A stretch of 64,000 nt of DNA from Leclercia adecarboxylata (GTDB lineage: Bacteria; Pseudomonadota; Gammaproteobacteria; Enterobacterales; Enterobacteriaceae), in contig NZ_CP040889.1 of assembly GCF_006171285.1 (NCBI RefSeq), forward strand, positions 2,108,001-2,172,000. The letters run 5' to 3'. The notes below the pieces were generated by a model, which searched no databases, was not told the origin of the DNA, and was given only the letters and a program-made list of their open reading frames with translations. A program made the translations under genes and the position numbers. Below, piece after piece: positions 38,109-50,870 of the stretch (position 1 is the stretch's first letter; the number at the start of each line of letters is the position of its first letter).

Positions 38109-40220
38109 CTAGTTTCGGTTACGGGTGACTTTAATGACGTCGGCCATCACGCGGATTTTGCGCATGATATTCGCCAGATGCACGCGGTCCCGCGCCGTCA
38201 GACGAATAAAGGCGCTGTACACACGGCCATCCTTCTCTTCGGTATTCAGGCTATGAATATTGGAAGAGGCGGTATTGATTGCCGCCGTCAGGTTCGCCAG
38301 TGCGCCCTGGTGGTTGAACATATCCACCTTGATCTCGGTGATAAATTCCTGCTCGGTCTCTTTATCCCACTCGACCGCCATAAACTTCTCGGGCTCTTTC
38401 TGGTAGCCGCGAATGTTACGACAGGATTCGTGATGGATAACCAGACCTTTACCCGGGCTGACGTGGGCAATAATCGGGTCGCCAGGGATAGGGCGGCAGC
38501 ACTTGGCAAAGGTGATCAGCACGCCGTCGGCGCCCTTGATCGGCAGATGCCCGTGGCTGGTGGACGACGGCTGCGGTACAGAGGTTTCACCCTGCTGCAG
38601 GTTCTTCGCCACCACGACGCTCATTGCATTACCAAGACCGATCTCCGCCAGCAGATCGTCAAGCGTGGCGAGCTTCATACGCTCGATTTCACGCTGCACG
38701 TTCTCTTTCGGGATCTCGGCCAGCTTGCGGCTTCCGCCAAGTGCATGGTTGAGCAGACGGCGGCCCAGGCTAACGGAGTCGTCGCGTTTGAGGTTTTTCA
38801 GCAGCTGGCGGATCTTGGCGCGAGCTTTTGAGCTCACAACAAAGTTGAGCCACGCCGCGTTCGGACGTGCGCCAGGCGCCGTAATAATTTCTACTGTCTG
38901 GCCGCTGGTCAGCGGCTGTGACAGCGGGTACGGCTGGCGGTCGACACGTGCCCCCACGCAGGCATGACCGATATCGGTATGCACGGCGTAGGCGAAGTCG
39001 ACCGGCGTGGCACCAGCAGGCAGTTCAACAATGCGCCCTTCTGGTGTGAAAACGTAAATCTCATCCGGGAAGAGATCGGATTTAACGCTCTCGATAAATT
39101 CAAACGAGCTACCGGCGCTCTGCTGCAGTTCCAGCAGGCTTTGCATCCAGCGCTGGGCGCGGATCTGCGCGGTGGTGCTGGTTTCACCGTGCTCTTTATA
39201 GGCCCAGTGCGCGGCAACACCCATCTCGGCCATCTGATCCATATCTTCGGTACGGATTTGCACTTCAACCGGCACGCCGTGCGGGCCAATCATTGAGGTG
39301 TGCAGAGACTGATATCCGTTCGCTTTTGGAATAGCGATGTAATCTTTCATCCGACCTGGACGCGGTTTGTACAGGCTGTGCATCTGACCGAGTACGCGAT
39401 AGCAGGTGTCGGAGTCGTGGACGATCACGCGAAACGCGTAGATATCCATGATCGAGTGAAAACGCTGCTCTTTGAGCACCATTTTGCAGTAGATCGAGTA
39501 CAAATGCTTTTCGCGACCGCTGACGCGGCAGGGGATACCGGCTTCCTGCAACCGTCCTTCGATTTCTGAGAGGATCTTCTGAATCATCTCTTTACGGTTG
39601 CCACGCGCGGCTTTCACCACCTCTTTAATCACGCGGAAGCGGTTCGGGTACAACGCTTCAAAACCCAGCTCTTCCAGCTCGGTTTTAATGTGATGAATAC
39701 CTAAACGGTGCGCCAGCGGGCTATAGATTTCGAGGGTTTCACGGGCAATGCGACGACGTTTGTCCGGGCGAAGAGAGCCCAGCGTGCGCATATTGTGGGT
39801 ACGGTCGGCGAGTTTGATCAGAATGACGCGGATATCCTGCACCATCGCCATGATCATCTTGCGGAAGTTTTCGGCCTGCGCCTCTTTCTTGTCGCGGAAA
39901 TTCAGCTTATCAAGTTTAGAGACCCCTTCCACCAGCTCGGCAACGCTTTTGCCAAACAGCTGTTCCATATCCTGGTAGGTGGCAGGGGTATCTTCGATCA
40001 CGTCATGCAGCAGGGCGGCCATCAGCGTTTCATAGTCGAGTTTCATCTCGGCCAGAATACAGGCCACCGCTACCGGGTGCGTGATATAGGGTTCACCGCT
40101 TGAACGTGTCTGGCCCTCGTGAGCGTCACGTGCAACGAGATACGCCTGCTGGAGACGTTTAATCTGATCTACCGGCAGGTAGGTTTGAATCAGTTGATTC
40201 AGGCTTTCAAACAGATACAA
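38109..40220 (-). CDS. spoT: Bifunctional (p)ppGpp synthase/hydrolase SpoT
   Basis: 703-residue stringent-response enzyme. Domains in order: HD hydrolase (about 45-150, LLHDVIEDTPAT), RelA/SpoT synthetase (about 230-345), TGS (about 385-450, VFTPEGRIVELPAGATPVDFAYAVH) and a C-terminal ACT domain (about 625-700). One residue longer than E. coli SpoT. It follows rpoZ by 19 bp. Confidence 0.97.
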   Translation of the reverse strand: MYLFESLNQLIQTYLPVDQIKRLQQAYLVARDAHEGQTRSSGEPYITHPVAVACILAEMKLDYETLMAALLHDVIEDTPATYQDMEQLFGKSVAELVEGVSKLDKLNFRDKKEAQAENFRKMIMAMVQDIRVILIKLADRTHNMRTLGSLRPDKRRRIARETLEIYSPLAHRLGIHHIKTELEELGFEALYPNRFRVIKEVVKAARGNRKEMIQKILSEIEGRLQEAGIPCRVSGREKHLYSIYCKMVLKEQRFHSIMDIYAFRVIVHDSDTCYRVLGQMHSLYKPRPGRMKDYIAIPKANGYQSLHTSMIGPHGVPVEVQIRTEDMDQMAEMGVAAHWAYKEHGETSTTAQIRAQRWMQSLLELQQSAGSSFEFIESVKSDLFPDEIYVFTPEGRIVELPAGATPVDFAYAVHTDIGHACVGARVDRQPYPLSQPLTSGQTVEIITAPGARPNAAWLNFVVSSKARAKIRQLLKNLKRDDSVSLGRRLLNHALGGSRKLAEIPKENVQREIERMKLATLDDLLAEIGLGNAMSVVVAKNLQQGETSVPQPSSTSHGHLPIKGADGVLITFAKCCRPIPGDPIIAHVSPGKGLVIHHESCRNIRGYQKEPEKFMAVEWDKETEQEFITEIKVDMFNHQGALANLTAAINTASSNIHSLNTEEKDGRVYSAFIRLTARDRVHLANIMRKIRVMADVIKVTRNRN

Positions 40221-40239
40221 GGGCGACCCGCAGGTTTAA

Positions 40240-40515
40240 CTAACGACGACCTTCAGCAATGGCGGTAACGGCCTGCAGTTCTGCGGCTTCCTGCTCTTGC
40301 TGCTCCTGGCGCTCACGAACATCGAGGATCTGGCTGTTGATCAGGCCTTCTTCGATTTCGCGCAGTGCGATAACGGTAGTTTTATCGTTTTCTTCCGGTA
40401 CCAGTGGATCTTTACCGCCTGACTGCATCTGACGAGCGCGACGCGCGGCGACCAGCACCAGGTCAAAACGGTTACCAATTTTCTCTACAGCGTCCTGAAC
40501 AGTTACGCGTGCCAT
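40240..40515 (-). CDS. rpoZ: RNA polymerase omega subunit
   Basis: 91-residue omega subunit, a chaperone of beta' and part of the ppGpp site 1. [20 protein letters not shown] and the conserved ARRARQMQ helix are the same as in E. coli. It lies between gmk (54 bp) and spoT. Confidence 0.97.
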   Translation of the reverse strand: MARVTVQDAVEKIGNRFDLVLVAARRARQMQSGGKDPLVPEENDKTTVIALREIEEGLINSQILDVRERQEQQEQEAAELQAVTAIAEGRR

Positions 40516-40569
40516 ACTTAAAATGCTCCACAGATGAAGAAATGACTGGGCATGATACTGAATGTGGGT

Positions 40570-43729
<3,160 letters not shown>

Positions 43730-43894
43730 GTTACCCCCAGAGTTAAGGCCGTCAGGGTAACGTTTTGTGCTCTGGCTCACGATTTAGATTTTCTTGTGCG
43801 AGTGGTTAAGCCTTATTTTATCTAATGACACTTTGGCTTAAATAGAGCGATTCGGGGTTTTTACTTCAGAAATAGCATTAGATTTATTTAGCTT

Positions 43895-45325
43895 TTAATC
43901 CCGTTGGCGGGTAAAAACCTGCCGGAACATCGGCACCAGAACTTTATTACCGGTTTCGCTGAGGTGGTTATCATCGAAATACCACGGCTGTAAGTTTTTG
44001 CTGCCCATACAGCGGCTCGCCGTACAGAGCCATGCGGTGGGATCGAGAACCTGAACGCCACACTGTTTAGCTGCACGTGCCTGTGCCTGCAGAATGACCG
44101 CGTTTTGTTTAGTGTAAGTCGCAGTGGGGATGGATAAGTCGTGCGTGGTTCTGCCGGTCATCAGCCGATGAGATAACGTGCGAGGCACATTCTGCGCCAT
44201 TTCCGGGATCGGGTTGACCAGATATACGGGGCGCGTGCTGTTAAGCGAGCATGCCATGTCCACTATCGCATCCGAATACTGACGCAGGTAGTCCTGCTGG
44301 TTTTGCGACCCGGTACCGAAGTTGACGAGGCGCTTTTCGGCATAGTGCGTGAGTCGGTTCACAATCACCACCGGCACGTCAGGCGGGTAATCCTTCAGCC
44401 TTGAAGGAAGAGAGCGGTTAAATGCCCCGCAGCGATTTTGTTCTCCCAGTTCGCCTCTCGCCAGCGTCGGACAACCAGAGGAGGTGATCCCGATAACCGA
44501 ACCTTTATCTTTTGCTGCTTCTGCCAGCGCGGTGGCGGTAGCTTCCGCATGGCTGTCACCAACGATGATGGCCACAGGCTGACCTGTACCGTAAGTGCTC
44601 AGGTGCGTTTTAGGGTTGGCAGCGTAGTTTTTATTGGTGGCTTCCAGCGCGATTTTGTTCACCAGCGGGTCGGGCTGGCTGACAACAATCTGGTTTTTCA
44701 CCAGATAACTAAACAGCCAGGCGACACCCACGCAGGCAAACAGGATCAGCCAGAAGGCGCGAGTTGAACGCTGGCTAAGGTAATTTTTGCCGGGTTGCTC
44801 GATAAGCACCCACGACAGCCAGCCGGCAGCAAAGGAGAGCGCAATCGCGCTCATGACCCACAGCCCGTTATGCTGCTTTCCGCAGTAGAGCAGAAACACC
44901 GCAACAGGCCAGTGCCATAAATAGACGGAATACGAGCTCAGCCCCGCCCAGCGAAAATTGCGGTCAAACAGACTCACCAACGGCTGGTAGTCACTGTAGA
45001 TCACCAGCATCGCGCCCATGACGGGCAGTAAGGTCAGGGGCCCCGGCCAGGCTTGCTCAGCGGTGATGAAAAAGAGAGAAAACAGGATCAGTGCGTAGCC
45101 CGCAAGCGCCGCAACCGGGCGAAGCATAAACGGCATGACAAAGCGCTGAGCGGCGTACCACACCAGTCCACCACACAGCATCTCCCAGGCGCGATAAGGC
45201 ATCAGGTAAAAGCTGGTGGCCGCATTGGTGGGCGTGTGCGTAATACTCACGATAAACGCCGCGATGGTGAGCACCGCCAGGCATAAGCCGGTGTTCATAT
45301 ACAGGACCTTAAGAAAACACTTCAT
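43895..45325 (-). pseudogene. Acyltransferase/SGNH gene, 3' portion cut off by the transposon
   Basis: C-terminal 463 residues of an OafA/YrhL-type membrane acyltransferase with a fused SGNH esterase-like domain (VGDSHAEATATALAEAA near the start of the domain, DDNHLSETGNKVLVP near the end). The host-derived part begins at 45295; the first residues of the open frame (MKCFLKVLY) come from the IS end, which supplies AAGGAG (45332-45337) and an ATG at 45325. Its 5' portion is at 61598-62144. Removing the transposon and one 10-bp duplication joins the two parts in frame as a 645-residue protein. Such enzymes O-acetylate surface polysaccharides. Confidence 0.9.
45286..45295. repeat. Target-site duplication, left copy
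   Basis: AGCCGGTGTT directly precedes the left outer IS end (CATATACAGG). The identical 10 bp follow the right outer end at 61598-61607. Confidence 0.93.
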
Positions 45326-46678
45326 TTGAAACTCCTTCTAAGGTCCTGTTCTGTATCGATTTTCGCTGCTTGGTTCGACGGGCATTTTTCGCCAAGTAAA
45401 CGGCAGCCCATTCCAGACGCTCTCTTATTTCCTCCAACGCCCGATGAGCAACCGCTTCCAATAACGGGAACCACCAGGTTCCGCTATTTTTCGCCGCTTT
45501 CAGTGTGGATAAACCGTCCCCCATCAGCGTCTGAGCTACCCGTCTTTTCATCACCAGCGACAACAGGCTGGCCCACACCAGCCCCTCGGCAATGGCTTTC
45601 TGACCTGTCACAAAGCCCTTGAGCCGGTTGTGCGACTTCCACTCCTTAAACAGCAGCTCCACCTGCCAACGACAGCGGTACAGGCTCATCACCCGCTCTG
45701 CTGGCCATGCCTCTCGTGGCAGATTGGTCATCCAGATACAGAACCGTTTCTCCTCGGCAAACCAGCGTCGGATCAGCCGATACTCGAACTTGCCCGATTT
45801 CACCACCATATCCAGTACCTCTGCCCGACAGTGCCGCCGTCCAGCATCCTTGAGTGACAGGCCCGCCAGCTTCGGCACTTCCCGTTCGGCACCGCGCCAT
45901 GCCCGGATAATCTTCGGGTTCAGGCTCTTACTACCCCTGACCAGATAGAAACCGCCCGCCTCGTTTACCTTCGCAAAGTAGGCCATATCGATGTAACCCG
46001 CGTCCGCCAACAGCAGGCTGTTATTGAGCCGCTCGGGCTCAGGCAGGAACTGGCGCTCTGACGCCGTATCGGCAGAGACCTGCATGCAAACTGGACGCTG
46101 CTCCAATAGAGACATGAGCATATGACACTCGATTGCCGCCGGGCTAATGGTCTTGAACCTTCCCGGAAACACTTCGGCCAGGCTTTTGTGGACGGCAAAG
46201 GAAGTACCATCCTGCAACAACACCTGTTTGAATGCGCCAAGGGATGCAGTCTTCATCTGTTGGCCGATACGCAAGGCGATAGCCCGTTCAACCAGCGCCT
46301 TCATGAACAGGGCGAACGACGCTTTGCGCAACTGGTTGTGAAAGGGCTTGTAGGAAACCTGATGGGCATCAACCAGTTGCAAGGCATTGAAATGATGGTG
46401 CAATCCAGCGATACCATCGACCTGGTCGCAGCCAAGTGCCCGCAAGAGTGCAGTCACCAGCATGGCAGGCGTAATGGCTCGTTTGCGCAAGCAAAATTGG
46501 CAGTCACGGGCAATGCGGTCGAGTTCGGCAGGAGAGAGAAGTTGCTCAAGATAGTGGTTGGCATCGATAATGGTCATGGCTTCGTGCGTGGCGGTTTTGT
46601 TTGGCGATAAAATCAGATCACAATCGAAGCCATTTTTATATCTATTTCAATTTGTTGCTGCTAAAGATCCTGTACATG
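45296..46678 (-). mobile_element. IS4-family insertion sequence, left copy
   Basis: 1383 bp with imperfect terminal inverted repeats CATATACAGGACCTTAAG / CATGTACAGGATCTTTAG (about 15 of 18 match). One transposase gene fills it. The ends, the YREK signature and the 10-bp target duplication place it in the IS4 family; I cannot name the element. Confidence 0.9.
45309..46577 (-). CDS. IS4-family transposase, left copy
   Basis: 422-residue DDE transposase. Catalytic acids are visible as D in LLQDGTSFAV and D in LLADAGYID, and the glutamate lies in YRCRWQVELLFKEWK, which fits the IS4 Y-(2)-R-(3)-E-(6)-K signature exactly. The sequence reads HKSLAEVFPGRF where the right-hand copy is altered, so this is probably the intact reference version. 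Its 3' end overlaps, in another frame, the ATG that reads out into the acyltransferase remnant. Confidence 0.92.
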   Translation of the reverse strand: MTIIDANHYLEQLLSPAELDRIARDCQFCLRKRAITPAMLVTALLRALGCDQVDGIAGLHHHFNALQLVDAHQVSYKPFHNQLRKASFALFMKALVERAIALRIGQQMKTASLGAFKQVLLQDGTSFAVHKSLAEVFPGRFKTISPAAIECHMLMSLLEQRPVCMQVSADTASERQFLPEPERLNNSLLLADAGYIDMAYFAKVNEAGGFYLVRGSKSLNPKIIRAWRGAEREVPKLAGLSLKDAGRRHCRAEVLDMVVKSGKFEYRLIRRWFAEEKRFCIWMTNLPREAWPAERVMSLYRCRWQVELLFKEWKSHNRLKGFVTGQKAIAEGLVWASLLSLVMKRRVAQTLMGDGLSTLKAAKNSGTWWFPLLEAVAHRALEEIRERLEWAAVYLAKNARRTKQRKSIQNRTLEGVSNEVFS

Positions 46679-46679
46679 A

Positions 46680-46820
46680 ACAGTCGCTGCCGCCGTGACA
46701 GGGGGCGCAGGATGGGGTGTGGCCATCCTGTATGCCTGGACGGAGGCAGACCAAGCCCTATGGGCCGGGGTGCTGAACTTCTGGTTCCTCGGGCGCGTGT
46801 TCGACCGGGTGCGTTCGTGA
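46680..46820 (+). pseudogene. Phage holin-like gene, 3' remnant
   Basis: A 46-codon open frame enters directly from the IS end: GGAGWGVAILYAWTEADQ, ALWAGVLNFWFLGRVF, ending DRVRS. It lacks any start of its own. The hydrophobic content and the 4-bp overlap (GTGA) of its stop with the endolysin start are what a phage holin-endolysin pair shows. The IS removed the 5' half. Confidence 0.65.
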
Positions 46821-47275
46821 GCGAGGTGCCGAAAGCGGCCATCGAGCTGGCCAAACGCTTCGAGGGGTTCCACCGCGTGCCGAAGGCCGATCCTGGACGG
46901 GCACACCCGTACATCTGTCCTGCAGGGTACTGGACGATTGGGTACGGCCATCTGTGTGATCCGAAGCATCCGCCGATCACGGAAACCGAAGCCGAGGTCT
47001 ATCTGGCCCGCGACCTGCAAACAGCGCTCGCCGCGACGCTGCGCTACTGCCCGGTGTTGGCTACCGAACCCGAGGGACGACTCGCGGCCATCGTTGATTT
47101 CACCTTCAACCTTGGTGCGGGGCGGCTACAGACATCGACGCTTCGGCAACGAGTGAATCAACGAGACTGGCCGAGCGTAACGCACGAGCTGCAGCGCTGG
47201 ATCTATGGTGGCGGACGTGTGCTGCCAGGACTTGTCTCCCGACGTGACGCCGAGGTACGACTACTACTTGGCTGA
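46817..47275 (+). CDS. Phage-type endolysin, GH24 lysozyme
   Basis: 152-residue muramidase of the T4-lysozyme fold. The catalytic glutamate is in KRFEGFHR, and the YICPAGYWTIGYGH block shows Cys at the usual Asp position and then Thr, the E-(D/C)-T arrangement of many phage endolysins. The C-terminal WIYGGGRVLPGLVSRRDAE is typical. The start is a GTG at 46817 that overlaps the holin stop. No spanin genes follow; the next gene is cadR on the opposite strand. Its promoter was probably lost, so expression is doubtful. Confidence 0.85.
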   Translation: MSEVPKAAIELAKRFEGFHRVPKADPGRAHPYICPAGYWTIGYGHLCDPKHPPITETEAEVYLARDLQTALAATLRYCPVLATEPEGRLAAIVDFTFNLGAGRLQTSTLRQRVNQRDWPSVTHELQRWIYGGGRVLPGLVSRRDAEVRLLLG

Positions 47276-47285
47276 CGCTGTTCGT

Positions 47286-47750
47286 TCAACGCTTTCCTTT
47301 GAGGCTGTGTGCCCCGTGAACATGCACTCTGCTGGTAGCTGACTCGCAATCGCTGCGTGATGCTGTGGACAATTCGGTCAAAATTCCGCATTGGCTGGCC
47401 TGTTGAGACTCACGGCAGTTTTCTCTCAACGCCTTAAGTTGTCGTTCCAGCGCTTTCAACTCTTTGATGCGGGAGGCCACATGGCCAATGTGTTCGTCAA
47501 GCAGGTCGTTTACCTGAGCACAGTTCTCGTGAGGCGAGTCCTTGAAGCGCAGTAGGACTCGGATTTCATCCAGCGTCATATCCAACCCTCGGCAGTGCCG
47601 AATGAAGGATAGCCGGTCAACGTGTTCGCTGCCGTATACCCGATAGTTTCCTTCAGTGCGAGCCGTTTCTGGCAGCAATCCTTCGCGTTCGTAATACCGG
47701 ATAGTCTCAACCTGAGTGTGAGCAGCCTTGGCCAGTTCGCCGATTTTCAT
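47286..47750 (-). CDS. cadR: CadR/PbrR-type MerR regulator for Cd/Pb
   Basis: 154-residue metal-sensing activator. The MerR helix-turn-helix (residues 1-70; MKIGELAKAAHTQVETIRYYE) is followed by the dimerisation helix. Cysteines at 77, 112 and 121 correspond to the metal-binding set known in CadR/PbrR. The C-terminus has extra histidines (RVHVHGAH). It is divergent from cadA with a MerR-type promoter between. The ATG at 47750 is chosen by homology. Confidence 0.93.
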   Translation of the reverse strand: MKIGELAKAAHTQVETIRYYEREGLLPETARTEGNYRVYGSEHVDRLSFIRHCRGLDMTLDEIRVLLRFKDSPHENCAQVNDLLDEHIGHVASRIKELKALERQLKALRENCRESQQASQCGILTELSTASRSDCESATSRVHVHGAHSLKGKR

Positions 47751-47803
47751 ATCTTCACCTTGCGCAGTGGCAGGAAAGTTGCATAGTCTTATTTTGTAGG
47801 CGC

Positions 47804-47834
47804 TTGACATTGTAGTGGCTACAGGTTTTTTAAT
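47804..47834 (+). promoter_or_regulatory. MerR-type cadA promoter with CadR operator
   Basis: TTGACA (47804-47809) and TTTAAT (47829-47834) are separated by 19 bp, the over-long spacer that MerR activators need. The spacer holds the dyad TTGTAGTGGCTACAGG, like known CadR operators. It serves cadA rightward and probably cadR leftward. Confidence 0.8.
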
Positions 47835-47855
47835 CCATCCTACAAGGAGAAGATC

Positions 47856-50090
47856 ATGAACCCTACTCACCAATCCCAACAAGTTGACACTGCCTGCGGT
47901 TGTGGGAGTGGATGCGCTGCATCGCCTGCTGTGGGTGGGCCAGTGGCGTCTGCTGCAACGGCTGTTGAGTCACGGCGATTCCGGATCGCAAACATGGACT
48001 GCGCGTCGGAAGAGTCAGAAATCCGTCGAGCGCTGGATGGCGTGGCAGGTATTCACGGCTTGCAGTTCGACTTGGGCAACCGCGAGTTGGGCATCGCTGC
48101 TGAGGATCATGCTCTGCGGTTGGCACTGGATGCGATTCGCAAGGCAGGCTTCAAACCAGAACCTATCAAGGTCAAAGACAAATCCGAGGGTGCTAATAAG
48201 GCACCGCCAACAGGTTTCTGGGCCTCATGGGGCAAATTGATTGCTGCATTGGGACTGGCCGTGGCGGCTGAAGGCTTGGCCTTCGCTTTTCCAGATAGTT
48301 GGTCAGGAAAAGCCCTTGGAATGGGGCTGGCCGCAGTGGCCATCGCCCTGGCGGGCTTTTCTGTCTACGGTAAAGGGCTTTCCGCACTGCGGCAAGGTCG
48401 CTTGAACATCAACGCCCTGATGACGGTGGCCGTGACAGGCGCCTTTTTGATAGGCCAGTGGCCAGAAGCTGCCATGGTGATGGCCTTGTATGCCATAGCC
48501 GAGGCCATCGAGGCTCGAGCGGTGGATCGGGCGCGTAACGCCATCAAGAGCTTGTTGGCGCTGGCACCGGAGCAAGCCGAGGTGCGTCAAGGTGACGGCA
48601 GTTGGACGCGCGTCGGCGTCAAAGGGGTCGCCGTCGATGCGATAGTGCGCATCCGTCCAGGAGAGCGCGTTCCGCTCGATGGCGTCGTGACGCTTGGACA
48701 GAGTGCCATCGACCAGTCTCCCGTGACTGGGGAAAGCCTGCCTGTAGACAAGGTTCCTGGCGACGAAGTGTACGCAGGCACCATCAACCAGTCTGCCGCC
48801 TTGGAATTCCGGGTTACCGCGCCCGCTTCGGACAGTACCCTGGCTCGCATCATTCACGCGGTCGAGCAAGCGCAGTCGTCACGCGCGCCAACTCAGCGCT
48901 TTGTAGATCGGTTTGCCGCGATCTACACCCCGGCAGTGTTCATCCTGGCTGTCTCCGTCGCGCTGTTAGCACCGTGGATCACGGATTTAACCTGGATGCA
49001 GGCTGTTTACAAAGCCTTGGTGTTGTTGGTCATCGCCTGCCCCTGTGCCCTGGTTATTTCCACGCCTGTCACGGTCGTCAGTGGCTTGGCGGCCGGGGCA
49101 AGACGGGGGATTTTGATCAAAGGCGGCGTTTACTTGGAGGATGCGCGAAAGATCAAAGCTGTGGCCCTGGACAAGACAGGCACGATCACGGAAGGTAAGC
49201 CCAAACTGGTGGCCTTCGAGCCCGTAGATACAGGTCTTGATCAACGGGTGCTGGAGGGTCTTGCAAAGAGTCTCGCGGGCCGGTCGGATCACCCAGTATC
49301 CAAAGCCATCGCAGAGGGGCTGTCAACCATCGCTCAAGAAGTAGGAGAGTTTCAAGCCGTTGCAGGGCGTGGAGTGCAAGGTGTCATCGGCAATCATTCC
49401 TATGCGCTGGCCAACCACCGTTGGATCGAGGAGCGTGGGCAATGTTCGACTGAACTCGAAACCCGCCTCGCAGTTCATGAGAAGGCAGGTCGCACGGTCA
49501 CACTCCTTGCTAACAGCGAACGTGTTATGGCGATCTGTGCGGTGGCGGACACCATCAAGCCAACATCCGCGCAAGCCGTAGCCGACCTGAAGTTGCTTGG
49601 TGTGACACCGGTCATGCTGACAGGGGACAACATCGCGACTGCGCGCACCGTCGGCTCACAGGCGGGCATAGGCGAGGTGCGAGGCAACTTGCTACCCGAA
49701 GACAAGTTGCAGGCCATCGGCGAACTTCAACAACGCCTGGGCATCACGGCGATGACAGGTGATGGCATCAATGATGCGCCAGCACTTGCTAAGGCCGACA
49801 TCGGATTCGCAATGGGCGGCGCGGGCACCCACACGGCGATGGAGGCTGCCGACGTGGTGGTCATGAATGACGATCTGCGCCGCCTGCCGGAAACGATTCG
49901 ACTCTCGAAGCGCACCCACGCTGTTCTGTGGCAGAACATCAGTCTCGCGCTAGGCATCAAGTTGGTGTTCTTACTTCTGGCCATCTTCGACAATGCCTCC
50001 ATGTGGATGGCCGTCTTCGCCGACATGGGGGCCAGTCTGCTGGTGGTCTTCAACGGCCTGCGCCTGCTGCGCAGCGCCCAACGAAACTGA
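47856..50090 (+). CDS. cadA: Cd/Zn/Pb-exporting P1B-type ATPase CadA/ZntA
   Basis: 744-residue inner-membrane pump exporting divalent soft metals to the periplasm. The N-terminus has a cysteine cluster (CGCGSGCA) and an HMA domain whose metal loop is MDCASEE rather than the usual CxxC. The core has the transmembrane CPC at 395-397, the phosphorylated Asp439 in DKTGTIT and the GDGINDAPAL hinge. AAGGAG precedes the ATG. It ends 7 bp before the transglutaminase-like gene, and a second copy of its C-terminal codons lies at 50919. Confidence 0.94.
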   Translation: MNPTHQSQQVDTACGCGSGCAASPAVGGPVASAATAVESRRFRIANMDCASEESEIRRALDGVAGIHGLQFDLGNRELGIAAEDHALRLALDAIRKAGFKPEPIKVKDKSEGANKAPPTGFWASWGKLIAALGLAVAAEGLAFAFPDSWSGKALGMGLAAVAIALAGFSVYGKGLSALRQGRLNINALMTVAVTGAFLIGQWPEAAMVMALYAIAEAIEARAVDRARNAIKSLLALAPEQAEVRQGDGSWTRVGVKGVAVDAIVRIRPGERVPLDGVVTLGQSAIDQSPVTGESLPVDKVPGDEVYAGTINQSAALEFRVTAPASDSTLARIIHAVEQAQSSRAPTQRFVDRFAAIYTPAVFILAVSVALLAPWITDLTWMQAVYKALVLLVIACPCALVISTPVTVVSGLAAGARRGILIKGGVYLEDARKIKAVALDKTGTITEGKPKLVAFEPVDTGLDQRVLEGLAKSLAGRSDHPVSKAIAEGLSTIAQEVGEFQAVAGRGVQGVIGNHSYALANHRWIEERGQCSTELETRLAVHEKAGRTVTLLANSERVMAICAVADTIKPTSAQAVADLKLLGVTPVMLTGDNIATARTVGSQAGIGEVRGNLLPEDKLQAIGELQQRLGITAMTGDGINDAPALAKADIGFAMGGAGTHTAMEAADVVVMNDDLRRLPETIRLSKRTHAVLWQNISLALGIKLVFLLLAIFDNASMWMAVFADMGASLLVVFNGLRLLRSAQRN

Positions 50091-50097
50091 GTCGATC

Positions 50098-50807
50098 ATG
50101 GACACCGAACCGCGCCTGCTGCAGCCCACCCGACTTCTCGACTTCACGCACCCTGCCATCGATACCCTGGTCGAGAGGCGGGGCTGGCGACAGCTGCCCG
50201 CGTTCGATCGGATCGGTGCGGTCTACGACTTCGTGCGCAACGAGATCGCCTTTGGCTACAACGCCCGCGACGAACTGCCTGCCTCGGCCGTGCTCGCCGA
50301 CGGAGTCGGCCAGTGCAACACGAAGAGCACGCTGCTGATGGCCCTGATGCGCGCCGTCGGCATCCGCTGCCGATACCACGGCTTCACCATCGACAAGCCG
50401 CTGCAGAAGGGCGCGATCACCGGCATCGCCTACGCGCTGGCCCCCCGCGGATCATCCACAGTTGGGTGGAAGTCGACTTCGACGGGCGCTGGGTCAACCT
50501 CGAAGGCTTCATCCTGGACGCACCCTACTTAACCAGCCTCCAGCGGCGGTTTCCGGACCGCCGGCGCTTCTGCGGCTACGGGGCCGCCACGCCCGACCTG
50601 TCCGCGCCCGCGGTCGAGTGGCGCGGCCAGGACACTTACATCCAGAGGGACGGCATTGCCGACGACTTCGGTGTCTTCGACAGTCCCGACGAGTTCTATG
50701 CCCGGCACGGCTCGAACCTCTCCGGGCTTAAGCGATGGCTGTACTCGCATGTGATCCGGCACCGCATGAACGCTCAGGTTCGGCGCATCCGTGTCGAAAA
50801 GTGGTGA
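50098..50807 (+). pseudogene. Transglutaminase-like family protein, frameshifted
   Basis: The first 118 codons encode DFVRNEIAFGYNAR...GVGQCNTKSTLLMALMRAVGIRCRYHGF, the cysteine-containing half of a transglutaminase core. The histidine and aspartate half (IIHSWVEVDFDGRW...EGFILDAPYL) continues in another frame to 50807. The shift falls in CCCCCCGCGG near 50441-50450 and is what a one-base loss would give. Start ATG 50098 is 7 bp after cadA. Either a recent mutation or a sequencing error in a C-run. Confidence 0.8.
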
Positions 50808-50845
50808 TGCCGGTCACGGCGATCAGCTAGTGACCCATGCCCGAA

Positions 50846-50863
50846 CCCTGTAGCGGCTAGACT
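50846..50863 (+). promoter_or_regulatory. CadR-like dyad upstream of the scar ORF
   Basis: CCCTGTAGCGGCTAGACT resembles the cadA dyad (TTGTAGTGGCTACAGG). The -35 region in front (CCGAAC) is poor. It lies 8 bp before the ATG at 50871. Confidence 0.5.
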
Positions 50864-50870
50864 CTTCCAC

